Assembly (NCBI GenBank): GCA_013397845.1
Contig: VZTG01010621.1
Span: 248,001 to 312,000, forward strand
Origin: Melanocharis versteri
Taxonomy: Eukaryota > Chordata > Aves > Passeriformes > Melanocharitidae
Length of the DNA stretch: 64,000 nt
Direction: 5' to 3'
The notes beneath the pieces are model-generated. The model was not told the origin of the DNA. It saw only the letters and a list, made by a program, of their open reading frames with translations, and did no database searches. Each line of letters begins with the position of its first letter. Position 1 is the first letter of the stretch. Of the stretch, positions 23,091 to 34,130 are shown one piece after another. The position numbers were made by a program, and so were the translations under genes.

Positions 23091-25869
23091 GGAAGTAAAT
23101 GGGGCTAGTCTAAAGAAAATTCAGCATTAAGTTCTTTGAGTCTTCATTAAGCCATGTCTATGATTTAGAATATGGTTTCCAGTGTTACTGAAACACTTTA
23201 AGTGTTGTTCCAACTAAATGTACTTTTGCATCTGTTTTCCTCATATAATCATACACTTGTTTATGAAATTTTCTCTTTACTCTCTGAGTGGACAAACGTT
23301 GTATAAAAAACTGGTGTGAAATGCCAAGAAAAACAGTTTCTCAAGAAATAGTGTGATTTTTAACGTCAGTTCCTGGCAGGCTGGCCCATGTGGAATTATT
23401 ATGGTATCTTAGCACCACAATTGATATGTTTAATAATTTTCATTGTGTGTTTGGGTCCTTTTGATGGCTGGTGATTAAAGCAAGATTATAAGGTAGACTA
23501 CATTTGCTTTTGAACACATGAAAAACACAACCTTCCCTTTCCAGATGCATTCATTTTAACTCTGTTTAGCATTCACTAAGTCTGTGGTTATTTCTTTTTT
23601 CTTTTGAAATGCACTTATTGTTCTATTTCAAGAATGAATCATATTCCATTGCTACCCCAAAATATAAGATAACAAAAACTGGTAAAAATTATTGCCTGTA
23701 ATCTATCATTACACTCAATCCAAGCTGCCAAAACACAATTGCCATTTAATAAGGTGTTTTTTTGAAAGAAGCCCTGTGAATGCTTTATGAAAACTGAAGT
23801 TGCCCACAAATTCTGTATTTAAAAAAAAACAATGCTTCCTTTTAAACAGCCGTATTTTGTTGTAAATTACAGAAAATCCAATGGCATCTCTCTCCTTTTC
23901 TTTGTCAGTCCTTGCAGTCTCCATGGGCTTTTAGATCACTCTGATGTGAGACCTGGATAATGTGATATTTGTATTAAATATTGTCAAAGGCAGTGCTCAA
24001 GGGGGAGTACATTAGAGATGTATTTCAGGAGGAGGAAAATCCTGGTACTGCTCACAAGTATTTCAGCAGAGGATTATTTTTTTAGTTTTGTGAATGCCAC
24101 TGTGTCTGTTTTATGACAGAACAAAAATTCAGGGAGAAAGAAAATATGAGACTTGTATCCTTTAGGACAATGTGTAAAATTCCCTCACTGGAAACACATA
24201 TGGAGAAAATTAAAAGGAGCCACCATCCTATTCAATCTCAGTCCCAGTGACCAAAAATCATATGCATTTATTCTTGAAGGAGAGTAATCATAGATGTTAA
24301 TAAGTGATTAATAAGTGTTTGGATATTGTAAAAAAAGAAGGTGTGAAGGATCAGAAGTCTTCTTTGGAGACCACCTTAATCTATTTGATTATATGGACTT
24401 TTCTTTTGGGGTGGTTGTTCCTAAAACATTCCAAGTTGTGGGAAGTCAAGGAGACAGAAAACCTTTAACTGCTCTGTCTCCTGGCTCCAGCTCTGAAGAA
24501 CATTGAAAAAAAGACAAGGGTTTTCATCTGAAAACATGGCTCCATGTCCAAATTTTTTGATGCATCTCTTTAAGTTACAGTGAGCATAACACAGCCTGGG
24601 CAGGAAACAGCAGAGAAACCAGAGTTGAGTTCTCTCTGAATTTCTGCTGCTGAACCTCACTCTGGTGGCAAATAATTTCATTTTTTTGGCTGATTTTTTT
24701 TACCTGTGTGCATAGAATAAGGTGTGTAGCCCCACACCTTGAAAGACAGAGCAACTCTATAAAGTTACTTAGCTGTGGAGAAAAAAAAAAAGTTACCCAA
24801 AGCCTACTTCAAATGTGTGCAGTCCTGATGTCCTGAGGACAACACACATTATTGTATGGATTTCTGACCTGTTTTATTCCCTCAAGGGAAATTAATGCTG
24901 AATCCTGACTGAACATGTCATTGACACATCCTTTTCTCTCTTAAAAGCACACAAAAGAAGTGGGAAGGCCACAAACTCCTTTGAAAGAAACAACCTTGGA
25001 GCCCTGGACTCAGCCACAGGTAGGCTGGAACAACTTTTCTGATCACTTGTTTTCTGTAGCGGTGGTTTCTGTAAGTACTCATGGAAATAATCTGCAAAAT
25101 GTTGCAACAGGTTGCTGTGTGGTTCTTCTCTCACATGTCAAAGTGATTTATTTTGGTTTTTGGTGCCCAGACTATTGGTGGTGCTCTTTGAGTTGAAGTC
25201 TGAGCTTTTTTTCTGAGCAAGAAATGCCAGCATTATCTTGCCTGCAGCTTGTGCTTCATATGTGCCTAAAAATTTTTGCAGAACTCTACAAAACAGAAGT
25301 GCTTTGGTAGTTGTGTTGGTGTGTCAATTAACTGTGAGCATCAGGTGTAGAAATGAAGTGCTGGAAGTTTGTTATTTTGAGAGGAAGGTTTGAGAGATCA
25401 ACCTTCTGCTTCATGAGGACTTAAGCAAGAAAGCAGCAATAATTAATCATGCAAAAAGGGATAAAGAAACATGGATATTAATATGCAATCTTTCTTAACA
25501 CAGAGTGGATTTGAGTGTTTTGGCCTTTGTAGTTACTTGAGCAAATTGTTTATGATGAATGTTTTATGTGCAGGATTTCAGAGCCATTTTTGCTGTTTAT
25601 TTTCTGTGTATCAGTGTACTGCACTGCACATGGCTTCAGAGGCAATGTGAAGGAGCGAAAGAAGCAGTGAAACGTGAAATCCTAGAAGTTTGGTTTGTTC
25701 CAGAGGCCTCTTTACTCCCAAAGCTTGTGGCAAATACAGCATAGGAGTTCAGAAGCAGAAATGGAAACCTCGCACCTCTGTTCAAGCTCGAGTGTGTTTT
25801 CCTTTATGAGGTGCAGTGCTGGCTGTGCAGGTTTCCATGGGACAGTCTGTACAGCTGATTAAAATATGG
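23091..25869. other. AT-rich non-coding DNA, no gene seen
   Basis: Open frames are short and unrecognisable. A perfect 10-bp duplication (TTAATAAGTG) lies at 24297-24317. Short A- and T-runs are scattered through it. No RNA gene, repeat family or promoter was recognised. Confidence 0.65.
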
Positions 25870-27532
25870 AAGCTCTCACATGCTGAACTCTTCCCTGCAC
25901 TCACAGATATGGGGTGTTGATGTTTGTGCATGCAGAGAGGGGATGACTACAAACGTGCAAGCCTGCTGTTGTAGGGAAGCCTGTGAGCTGCTGCTCTCCA
26001 GAGCACAGGATTGTCCCTCTTCCCCAGGTAAAAGGCTCCCAGGTGCAGAGTGTGTCCTGTCTCCAGCCCCTGCACGGCCGAGCCTCCCCACTCCTCCATC
26101 CAGGCAGCTGCTAATCACAGCAGTTAAGCCTCATCGATCCGTGTCTGCAGTCGATAATGTTTATGTGCAGTCGTGCTGTGCTCCTCAGTTCCCAGCAGAC
26201 ACGAACTCTCCACGTGCAGGAACAAACTGGAGGGAGGTGTGTGGTTCCAGCAGCCCCTGTACAGCTGATGCAGCACTGAGGGAGGGCTGATGGGCTCCTC
26301 CTGTTTTCTCATCTACAGCGCGAGCAGGACTTCAGAGTTGGGGCTGGGTTTTGGGTTCTTGGCACAGGAGAGAGGATTTTGGCTTCTGAGTTGGGAGGAG
26401 TTGTTGAAGCAGCTTGATCCTGTGGTTGTCATTTAGTGGGTAACTGGTGCGTGAACGTGGGTGACAGAGGTGAATTTTGCAGCCACTGCTCCTTGGTGGT
26501 TTGTGTCACTGGTGCCAGCAGTCCTGTCAAAGAAATATTCTGTTGCACTGTCCCAGTGCTGATGAGAATCATTGCTCTGGCTGAGCATTCAGACCATCAC
26601 CGTGTTGTTTGCCTCTGAAAGCTGCATTTGCCACAGCTTTACTTAATAGCCACAAAGATTAAAATTCATAAAATATTTTTGTCATTCCTATTTATTTTTG
26701 ATAAAAAAATAGTCTGTTTTCTGATACAAATACACACAAAGAAGCTACTGCTAATATGCTTTTTATTTCTTGGAGAGAATAAATGTAATCAACAAAATCA
26801 AAAACTGCTGGAACCATTATTGTAGCAGAAAATTAAATTAGCTGTTAATTCTTTCATGGATGTAATTCTGGCCACTGCAAATCCCTCCTTAGGTATTTTG
26901 TATAAAGTGAGTAAAAATTCATGGCATGGATAAAAGCTTTGTCTATTTTATGAGCAACAGGCAAATGATCCAAATGGTGCTCATAAAGCAAATGGTTCCC
27001 AACTCTAAAAGGAGGAGAACTGTATTTAAAATCTGCTGGAATGAACCACGAGTAAAGCCAATTCCTCTGTACAAAAAGGTGCTACTGCCATGAAAGTTTT
27101 TTTGAATCTCCCACACAAGGGAGAGACTTGCTACTTCCGTCTACTTAATAATAACAATAAAAAATAATTTCACGTGCTTGGGCTGCTCAGATCTGCTCCG
27201 TGCTGAGAGCTGCTGTGGGATGAATTCTGTCAGCAGAGAGAGCAGGGAACAGCCCAGAGCAGGGTTTGTGTGCAGGGCCAGGGGGCAGCGAGGCAGAAAG
27301 AGCCACATCTGGCCCCAGCATCAGCAGGGGAGAGCTGGTACCTGGCAGCAGCAGGGCGATTTCACACAGAGGTTGCAGGCTGGGGGTCTGGAACAGGGAT
27401 TTGTGTGCCCAGGGAGGGAGGGATTCGTGCTGCCAGTGCTGCCGGGGCTCCCACTTCCCTTCTTTGCACGAGGTTTGATCTTGGAAGCAGCCAGGACTTG
27501 CTGGGAATTTTGAAACAGCTCTGCAGTTAGAC
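25870..27532. other. GC-richer stretches, longest open frame in window
   Basis: Holds the longest open frame of the window, 136 codons on the plus strand at 25880-26290, and others of 111-115 codons on both strands at 27178-27534. The 136-codon translation is rich in Cys, Ser, Pro and Ala and lacks any motif or domain I recognise. The same DNA is also open on the minus strand. These are most likely chance frames in GC-rich DNA. At 27396-27422 four G-runs occur, but one loop is 13 nt, so only a weak quadruplex is possible. Confidence 0.55.
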
Positions 27533-27558
27533 AAAAAAAAAAGAAAAAAAAAAAAAAA
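27533..27558 (+). repeat. A-rich homopolymer (A10-G-A15)
   Basis: Simple A tract with a single G interruption. No retrotransposed body was recognised upstream, although the preceding GC-rich stretch would be the place to look for one. Confidence 0.9.
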
Positions 27559-28197
27559 GTAGAGTTGTAGTGCTTTGTCAGCTTCATTTCTTCTTCTGTG
27601 TGGTGGGGTTTTTGTTCTTGGTTTTACAGTTGTGTTTTTTAGGGGCTTTTGGCTGTGTTTAATAAGTTCACGGAGCAGTATGACATTGACATTGTGGGAA
27701 TTCTTTTTTCATGGCCGTGCCTTTTGACTTGTAGTTTTCTGCATCTTTTTCTGTGGACTCAGTGAATGGAAACTGATGTTACTGCCTGGAAAATAAAGTA
27801 TGAGAGACTTGTTCCGATAAATTTGGGACAAGACCTTTGCAGATAAGGAACATGTGTGGGAGTAGTTGCCCAAATAGACTTGTCATTGGTTTACAAGCTT
27901 TATTTAAATGCTAAATACCATGTATTCCTGTGGTTATGTTTTTTGCTGCTTAGCCTGATTAAACATTTAGCTGATAAACCCTGTCAAGGCTGTTCAGAGC
28001 TACTGTGGTTAAGATTATGTATTTATAGCCTCTATATTTGCAGTCCATTATAAACAGGACAATTTAAAATCACAGTAATCTGTGATTGTTTAAGTTTTTA
28101 AGGTTGCTGGTGCTGAATCTTGTGTGGCAATGCCATGAAATGCCAATATTGATCACCATGATTCTGAATCAGAAACAAATTGTTTCTTCCAGACTTT
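27559..28197. other. Non-coding DNA before the CR1 copy
   Basis: AT-rich, with frequent stops and no recognisable gene or RNA. It may include more diverged 5' CR1 sequence just before 28198, but nothing there can be recognised by eye. Confidence 0.6.
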
Positions 28198-28378
28198 GGC
28201 AAGGTGGGGTTGGTCTCTTCTCCCAGGTAACAACTGACTGATGAGGAGAAATGGCCAAGGTTTAGATGAGATGGCAGGAAAAGCTTCTTCACTGAAAACA
28301 CTGGAATTAGGCTGCCCAGGGAGGTGGTGGAATCACCATGTCTTCTCCAACCTTACAACCCCTATGATTCTATCATTA
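28198..28378 (+). mobile_element. 5'-truncated CR1 LINE, 3' end, internal deletion
   Basis: The text matches the well-known 3' region of avian CR1 non-LTR retrotransposons in order: a GGTCTCTTCTCCCAGGTAAC block (28212 on), GAGGAGAAATGGCC (28243 on), AAAAGCTTCTTCACTGAAA (28279 on), AGGCTGCCCAGGGAGGTGG (28309 on), then CCAACCTTACAACC and a short TATGATTCTATC tail. Between 28340 and 28341 the canonical 100-odd bp between the 'AATCACCAT' block and the 'TTCTCCAACC' block are missing, so this copy has an internal deletion. Like nearly all genomic CR1 copies it lacks the reverse transcriptase region and cannot move by itself. It is the firmest evidence that the genome is avian or closely related. 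The family match is from knowledge of CR1 and was not computed. Confidence 0.88.
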
Positions 28379-29130
28379 CTGGGAAGATGAATCTAGAAAG
28401 ACACGATTGGGATTTACCATTTTCTTATTAAAAAGGAACAATGTTCCTTTTGTTATTGAAAAGGAACAACACTGGCAAATAGTGAGGTTTGCCAGCATGA
28501 CAGGTACAACAAAACTCCCACTCTTCAGTTGCAGAATATTTCTGATTTAATTTTTTTTTTCTTTTTTGATGACTCCTACATCACTGTCTATTATTTGTCT
28601 CTCTGAAATGCTTCATACAAGTGGTTCCTGGAGGTGTTCAGCAGGATAAAATGTGAGAGGGTGGTGTTAGTGCTGTAGCTTTTTATTTGTTTGTTAATTG
28701 TAAGAACTCCAAGTGCTTTTAGTCACTGAAGATAATGACTAAAAAGCCAGCACTAATCTTCCTGGCCCAAATGTAGCATAATTACTTTAATGAACTCGTT
28801 AATTTATCCCCTCTCCTCATGCTCTTCCTCCTTCACAGTTCACGCTGTCAGTGGAATCTGAGACAATGATGAGCCTCTCCTCAAAGTTCTCTGGGAGGGT
28901 TGAGTGTCTGAGGACGAGGATTTGCACACTTGTGTGTGTTAAAATAAACCATAACTCACACCAGCAAGGCTTTATTACCACCTGGTGTAAAGGTGGAGCA
29001 TTCCACAGCACCGAGCATCCCAAGCAGGAGCAGTAAGATCCAGGCCAGATACAACCATTTGTCTCTCAAAAGCAGAAGAGGATTCTTCTGAATCTATAGT
29101 TTTATTTTCTCTTTATTTGTGCACAGAGTA
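28379..29130. other. Non-coding DNA after the CR1 copy
   Basis: Contains the local inverted/direct repeat at 28425-28469 and, at about 28628-28672, a short stretch (GGTTCCTGGAGGTGTTCAG and GGGTGGTGTTAG) that faintly recalls the CR1 segment missing from the copy upstream. The rest is featureless, with short unrecognisable open frames. Confidence 0.5.
28425..28469. repeat. Small palindrome plus direct repeat
   Basis: AAAAGGAACA (28431-28440) is followed after one base by its reverse complement (28442-28451). A 17-bp string starting TTATT and ending GGAACAA occurs at 28425-28441 and again at 28453-28469 with one mismatch. The three related segments suggest local duplication with inversion, or a hairpin-driven rearrangement, 47 bp after the CR1 end. 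Confidence 0.85.
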
Positions 29131-29136
29131 CAGTCC

Positions 29137-29156
29137 ATATATATATATATATATAT
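29137..29156. repeat. (AT)10 microsatellite
   Basis: Ten perfect AT units followed by a T-run. Simple sequence, likely length-variable. Confidence 0.95.
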
Positions 29157-31380
29157 TTTTTAGCAAAATTACTTTTTCTGGAAAGGCAAAACCACTCAGA
29201 CTCAAATCTAATTACAAATGATAGAGTGTAGGGTGTTTTTTTTTTGCTCAATTTTAAAGAATCACTTTATAATCTTGGAACAGTGGATAACAACATCACT
29301 AATCCAATATTTTAGCAGTAAATACGTTTGATGATGGGAATTGCTGCACTAATCTTATATCCCTCCACAGTATAGTTAGGAAATCCACAGGGGGTTTTAC
29401 TAATCAGTTTTTGTGAAGTAAATCAAGTCATGTAATTCTCGTTCCCTCCAAGTGCCCGGCGATGCCGGCAGAGCCACGTGCAGCACTTTTTGTTCTTTTC
29501 ATGGGTTTTGAGCCCTAATCTGCAGCCAGGCTTTCCCCTGAGCATTTCTGCAAAGTCTCCAAGCACCCTCTGACAGAGATGTCTTCTTAGGGGAGCTGCC
29601 AATTCACCTTGTTCCCCTCACCTCCTGCTCACAGGCAAAAAGCTGCCAATAACAAATATAATCCAGCCTCGTTTGCTCCTCTACTTCTGATACATATGCT
29701 TGAAGGTACTGATTTAGGCACTCATTTATTGACAAGTGAGATATATTGCAATATGGTTCGTGGTTTGATCTTGGCTTGAAAAACATTCAAAATTAAAATA
29801 GGTTGTTGTTTTTTTTTTATTTTGTTGTTGGTTTGTTTTTTTTTAAATTATAAAGAGAGTGTTTTAAATTAAGAATAAATATTAGCAGCTGTGGTCAAAT
29901 ATTTGAAGAGAAGCAATTAATAGTAATTCTGTGCATATTTTGTTCCCACAGTTCGCAGGTATTGAATTATTGCTCATGGAGTCCTGGTGTGCTTTGTTTG
30001 CTTAGGTCACAGCTTGAGCCTTTAGGACTCAAAACCAGTCAAAGTCAGGATGAAAACAAAGCTTTATTCCTGGTTTGGTGTCTTTAATACAAACTAGCCA
30101 CCTAAACAGGTTTGTACAGTCTATTCACACCCAGGTTATATTCAGTATTTAGCATCTGTGTGCTCAAAATATTCCCATTTTATTTGGTGCTTAGTAAATT
30201 CAGATATTCCTTGAATATATTTCCTTATTTAATGGAACTTCAATTGTAATCCTGAGTGCTAACACAAAAGACTTGGTAAATTTATAAAAAAAAAAACAGC
30301 AATAAAAGACCAGCTCAGAGTAGAAGGTGTGGGGATGGTCAAAGCAGTTCGAATTGCCTACATAAATATCTGAACTGGTTTTGAGCACTCCAGTCTTAAA
30401 ACTTGATACTTTATCTCTTCAAATGGAGGCTTGAAGCCAGCTGGAAGCAGACAGTTGTTCTGGTCTGAGCTGAGCATCTCCAGGAATGAAATAATATTTT
30501 ATTAAGCAACTTAAGAGGAAAAAAAAACCGAAAAAACGACGACAACAAAAAAACAAACCCACACTAATTATTGCTCTTTGAAAATAATTGTAGTAGATAC
30601 CATAACAAATATTTAATTTTTCCAGCAGCAGCTGAAGCAGTACCTGGCTGCCAAGAGATACAAACCTGGCTTCTCACAGATACCAACCCTGTTTCATGTT
30701 AGGTGTGTTACAGGTTATAATCTGTGAGGTATTCCTGATCTCCTGAACAAATAATGTATCCAGAAATCAGGGTGCAGTGCTGGAAGGTGACTCGGTGCAA
30801 AGGCAGTTTATGGAGTGGAAAGGGGCATTAACAATTCCTTGTCTATAGATAGTTTTCCCTGGTTCCAGTTAATGTGGAATAGAACATCACCAACTCGCCA
30901 CGTGTAAACCAGTATATCAGCCTGTAGTAGGCCACTGGGAGTATTCAACTGTAAAATAAAAAAAGTAATTACAAGATGTTTGCAAATAAAATCTTAATTC
31001 TAATTAAATCATGACTTACTCCGCAGTGGAGCAGGGTGGCTGAGATTACCTGGCCGACAGGAAGAGCTCTATTTGTATCAATCTAGTAGGATTTCAGACA
31101 GACTTTACGTATGTATAAAATATTTTTTCAAGATCCCGTTTTGCCATAGTGCATGGGCACTGGAGGTTGGTAGCTGAATGTAGCTGAAAAGTCACTCAGA
31201 GAAAATAAGGACAAAAAGAAGCAGGCTCTCAGAGCTGTGAGCACTGAATTTGCTATTGATTTCAGCAGGGGAGACTATTACAAAAGCAGAAAAGAATTCC
31301 CATTTCATTTAAGTTTATCTGTCTGTTTGCCAGACCGGCTCGTGATTCTATGATAAAAAAACCTCTCAATTTGAGCCAAC
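29157..31380. other. AT-rich non-coding DNA, no gene seen
   Basis: A short stretch at 29450-29600 has several CpGs and a higher GC content and could be a small conserved element. T-rich low complexity lies at 29810-29845 and an A-rich patch at 30518-30560. No gene or repeat family was recognised. Confidence 0.6.
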
Positions 31381-34130
31381 ACAGAGTTCTCTCATGAGTT
31401 AATTAAAAGCAGCGAGGCCTCCCAGCCAGTTCCATAGCTGCCTTAGCCCAGCAGCAGCGAGAAGCCGGGCGCTCTGGGGGCTGGATCTCTGACAGGCCCT
31501 GGTGTGCTCATCTCTGTCACTCTGCTCCCTGTGCTCCCACAGCCCAAACGTCAAAACTGCTCCATGGAAAATCAGCCCACAGCAAAGACTTTGGGTCCTC
31601 ACTACCTTGAAATATTGAAATCGTTTCTAAGTCATTTGCCTTGTAGAAGATCTTTCCCTTTTTTGTCCGCCGTGACAGCGCCGTTGTCTGCCTAATTCTT
31701 TTGGCTCACGCTGTTAAATCTTTTCTTTCCTCTTGCTTCTGACATGTCAGTGTTGCTGTTACAGACTCGAGCAGCAGTGCAAAGAGGAGAGAACTGGTGG
31801 GAGGAGCAGGGAGCTCGGCTGTAGAGCATCACCTGGACACCCAGCCCAGTGTGGTGCAGACAGGTAACCCCAGAAAGGTCCTGTCAGCGTCAGGCTGGGG
31901 CTGCAGGGAGGGAGCAGTGCTGCTCAGGGCAGGCAGGGAATTTATCCTCCTTTTCCTCACTCTGGGTTGGAGGAGATGGGCACTCAGCAGTGAAACATCC
32001 AGTGGCATTGTTTAAAAAGGGCAGGCAGACAGCTACTCCTTCATCTTTGGAGACGCACGAAGCCCTGTCAGTGTCTGAGTAAATCACACGGGCCTGCTTC
32101 CAGAAGATGTAGATGAGATCTGGAGGTGCTCAGTTATCCATGGGGATGCTCAGAATGCCTTTCCTCCCCACAGTATTTCTCTGCCATCACCCCCTTTTGG
32201 CCAGGGAGCAGAGACATCCTTGTTATTTAGGAGAAAGCTCCGAGTCTCAAAATCATTAAGTGGCACTGGACTGTAACTTCCTTGCTGTGAGCTGTGCTCA
32301 GCTTGCATAAATCTTCAAATGGGAAACATAAACGAGCTGTGATTCATCGAGGTGCCCCTTTTCCAGAGCCCAGCTGGCTGTCACTGGCAGTTAGCTGAGA
32401 AGGGAGGCAGGAGCTGTGCACGGGAACAGATCCATCCTCTTCCCTGCCCCACCAGCGTAGGGATGTATGCATCTGGGAGTGAGAGGAGCAGCCTGAAAAG
32501 CCCTTGGAAAACGTGAACATAATAAAATCTGGTGTTTTGCTTTAAATCTCAAAAATGGTATTGGCTTCCGTATGGATCTTTGCATGGAGAGTGTTTGAGG
32601 GAAAGCTTCTGGAAGTTTTGGGTTTTCAACTCTCAGTTGATCTCCTGAGGTTTTCCTTCCCACGCTGTTTTTAGGAAACTTGTAACCATCTTTTCTTAGT
32701 GGTGGTGTTTTTGTTTGGTTGATTGGCTTCTTTGTAGTGTAAACTTTTCCAAAGTTTAGTAAGAACATTATGTCTTAATTCTTGATGAGTTAGCGACACA
32801 AATTTATCTTTCTGGATAGCAAATATGGCCAGAAAGTCTTGTCCAGGCAATAACAGAAGGAGGCACTAAGTGCATCGTGTGAGCTCTTCAGCTGCAGAGG
32901 TTCACCCCAGCTGGGATTCTGTAACCCTGAATATTTTACTATTGGTCACAAAAGATGGAGGCTGAAACCCAGTGCTGGGGGACAAATTACCCGCAGATGC
33001 CATTAAGGCTCCCAATGCACACCCAAACTCTCTCTCATACATCTTCAGTGTTGAAAAGAGATTTTTAGTGGATTTAGTTAACTGAAATGTGGGATTTCAC
33101 CAGTCCATTAAGTTATATGGTAATTGGTTTGTGTCTGTAGTGGAGATGGTGGCTCTGGGTTGCCAGGTCGCTCACCCTCTCAGGCAGCTCCTCATCTGCG
33201 AAATCAGTTGTTTTTCTTGAAGGATATTTTATGGTCTGATTAATTTTTTGGCTGAAAATTGTTGCATATAAAGCAGATCTGCTGCGACTCGGTGCCCCAG
33301 TGCCCATAAGGTAATGGGTATTATGGACTCACTCAATCCCAAATGAGATTAACACCACTGCTCTCTCCATCTGCCTTTGAGAAAGAATCCAATAAATATC
33401 AAGGGGAGATTATCAGAGTCAGCATTTGCAGTGGGTTTTAGCTCCTGCAAGGAGACAGGAACCCTCTCAGAGGGCTCAGGTGCTGCTGTGCCACTCAGGG
33501 TGCCCGTGCTGAGTCCTTTTAGTTTAGGGTGGCACTCCCTTTAAAATGGACATTTCTCACTCCTCAGGCTGTGCCTCGGGAGTTCACTGGGCAGCAAAGC
33601 TGCACGGGGCTTCTTGCTGAGATTTTATTGGTTTTCTTACCTAAAAAGGATTTCAAAACAGAGAAGTAGTAAAAAATAAAAGGTGCTGTGGGAGCTTTGC
33701 CTCTTCTCGTAGCTTTTGAGTGCAGATTGAGATGCTGAGCTGGGAGTGTCAGAGTCCAGCCTGGCCACAAGGCGTTGTGTCCCCTGATCTGCATCCATCA
33801 TCTGTAAAATGTGTAGGCACACAAGGGTGCCCTCTCATAATTAGCTCAGCAAATGAGATCTTCCTCCAGATCTCTTTCTTTTCTTTGTGCTGTCCCATTT
33901 GCTATTTCTGCAAAGCAGGAGCAGTTACTGATTTTCAGGCCGTAGGAGTTCCAGCCGTTTCTGTCCCTCTGACTGAGCCTGCCTCTGTCGCTGTCCAACA
34001 GCACAAGTTTGTGGCACAGTTGGAGACAAATTACAGGGAGTCTCAGAAAGGTGGTGGCTGGACTCAGTTGCCACTGAAATGGTGTATCCAGCCTGCATTC
34101 TGCCTGCTTGGAACTGAATGACTCTGATGA
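31381..34130. other. Mixed-GC non-coding DNA, chance frames of 125-133 codons
   Basis: Open frames at 32391-32768 (minus, 125 codons) and 33720-34121 (plus, 133 codons) are among the longest here. The second contains a segment from about 33940 (after TTTTCAG) to 34050 (before GGTGG) that could be read as a splice-bounded exon, but the pyrimidine tract is poor and the translation is unrecognised. Everything else is short. No RNA gene or mobile element was seen. Confidence 0.55.

Noticed and set aside
27396..27422. Second G-quadruplex (GGG, 13-nt loop, then three closely spaced GGG runs)
   Set aside because: One loop is 13 nt, outside the standard 1-7 nt pattern, so it is mentioned only as weak.
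30340..30365. GTTCGAATTGCC as a tRNA T-arm
   Set aside because: No matching acceptor stem, anticodon arm or D-arm in the flanking sequence.
33720..34121. 133-codon frame with a possible internal exon (about 33940-34050)
   Set aside because: The acceptor has a weak pyrimidine tract and the translation is not recognised. Transcript data would be needed to revive it.
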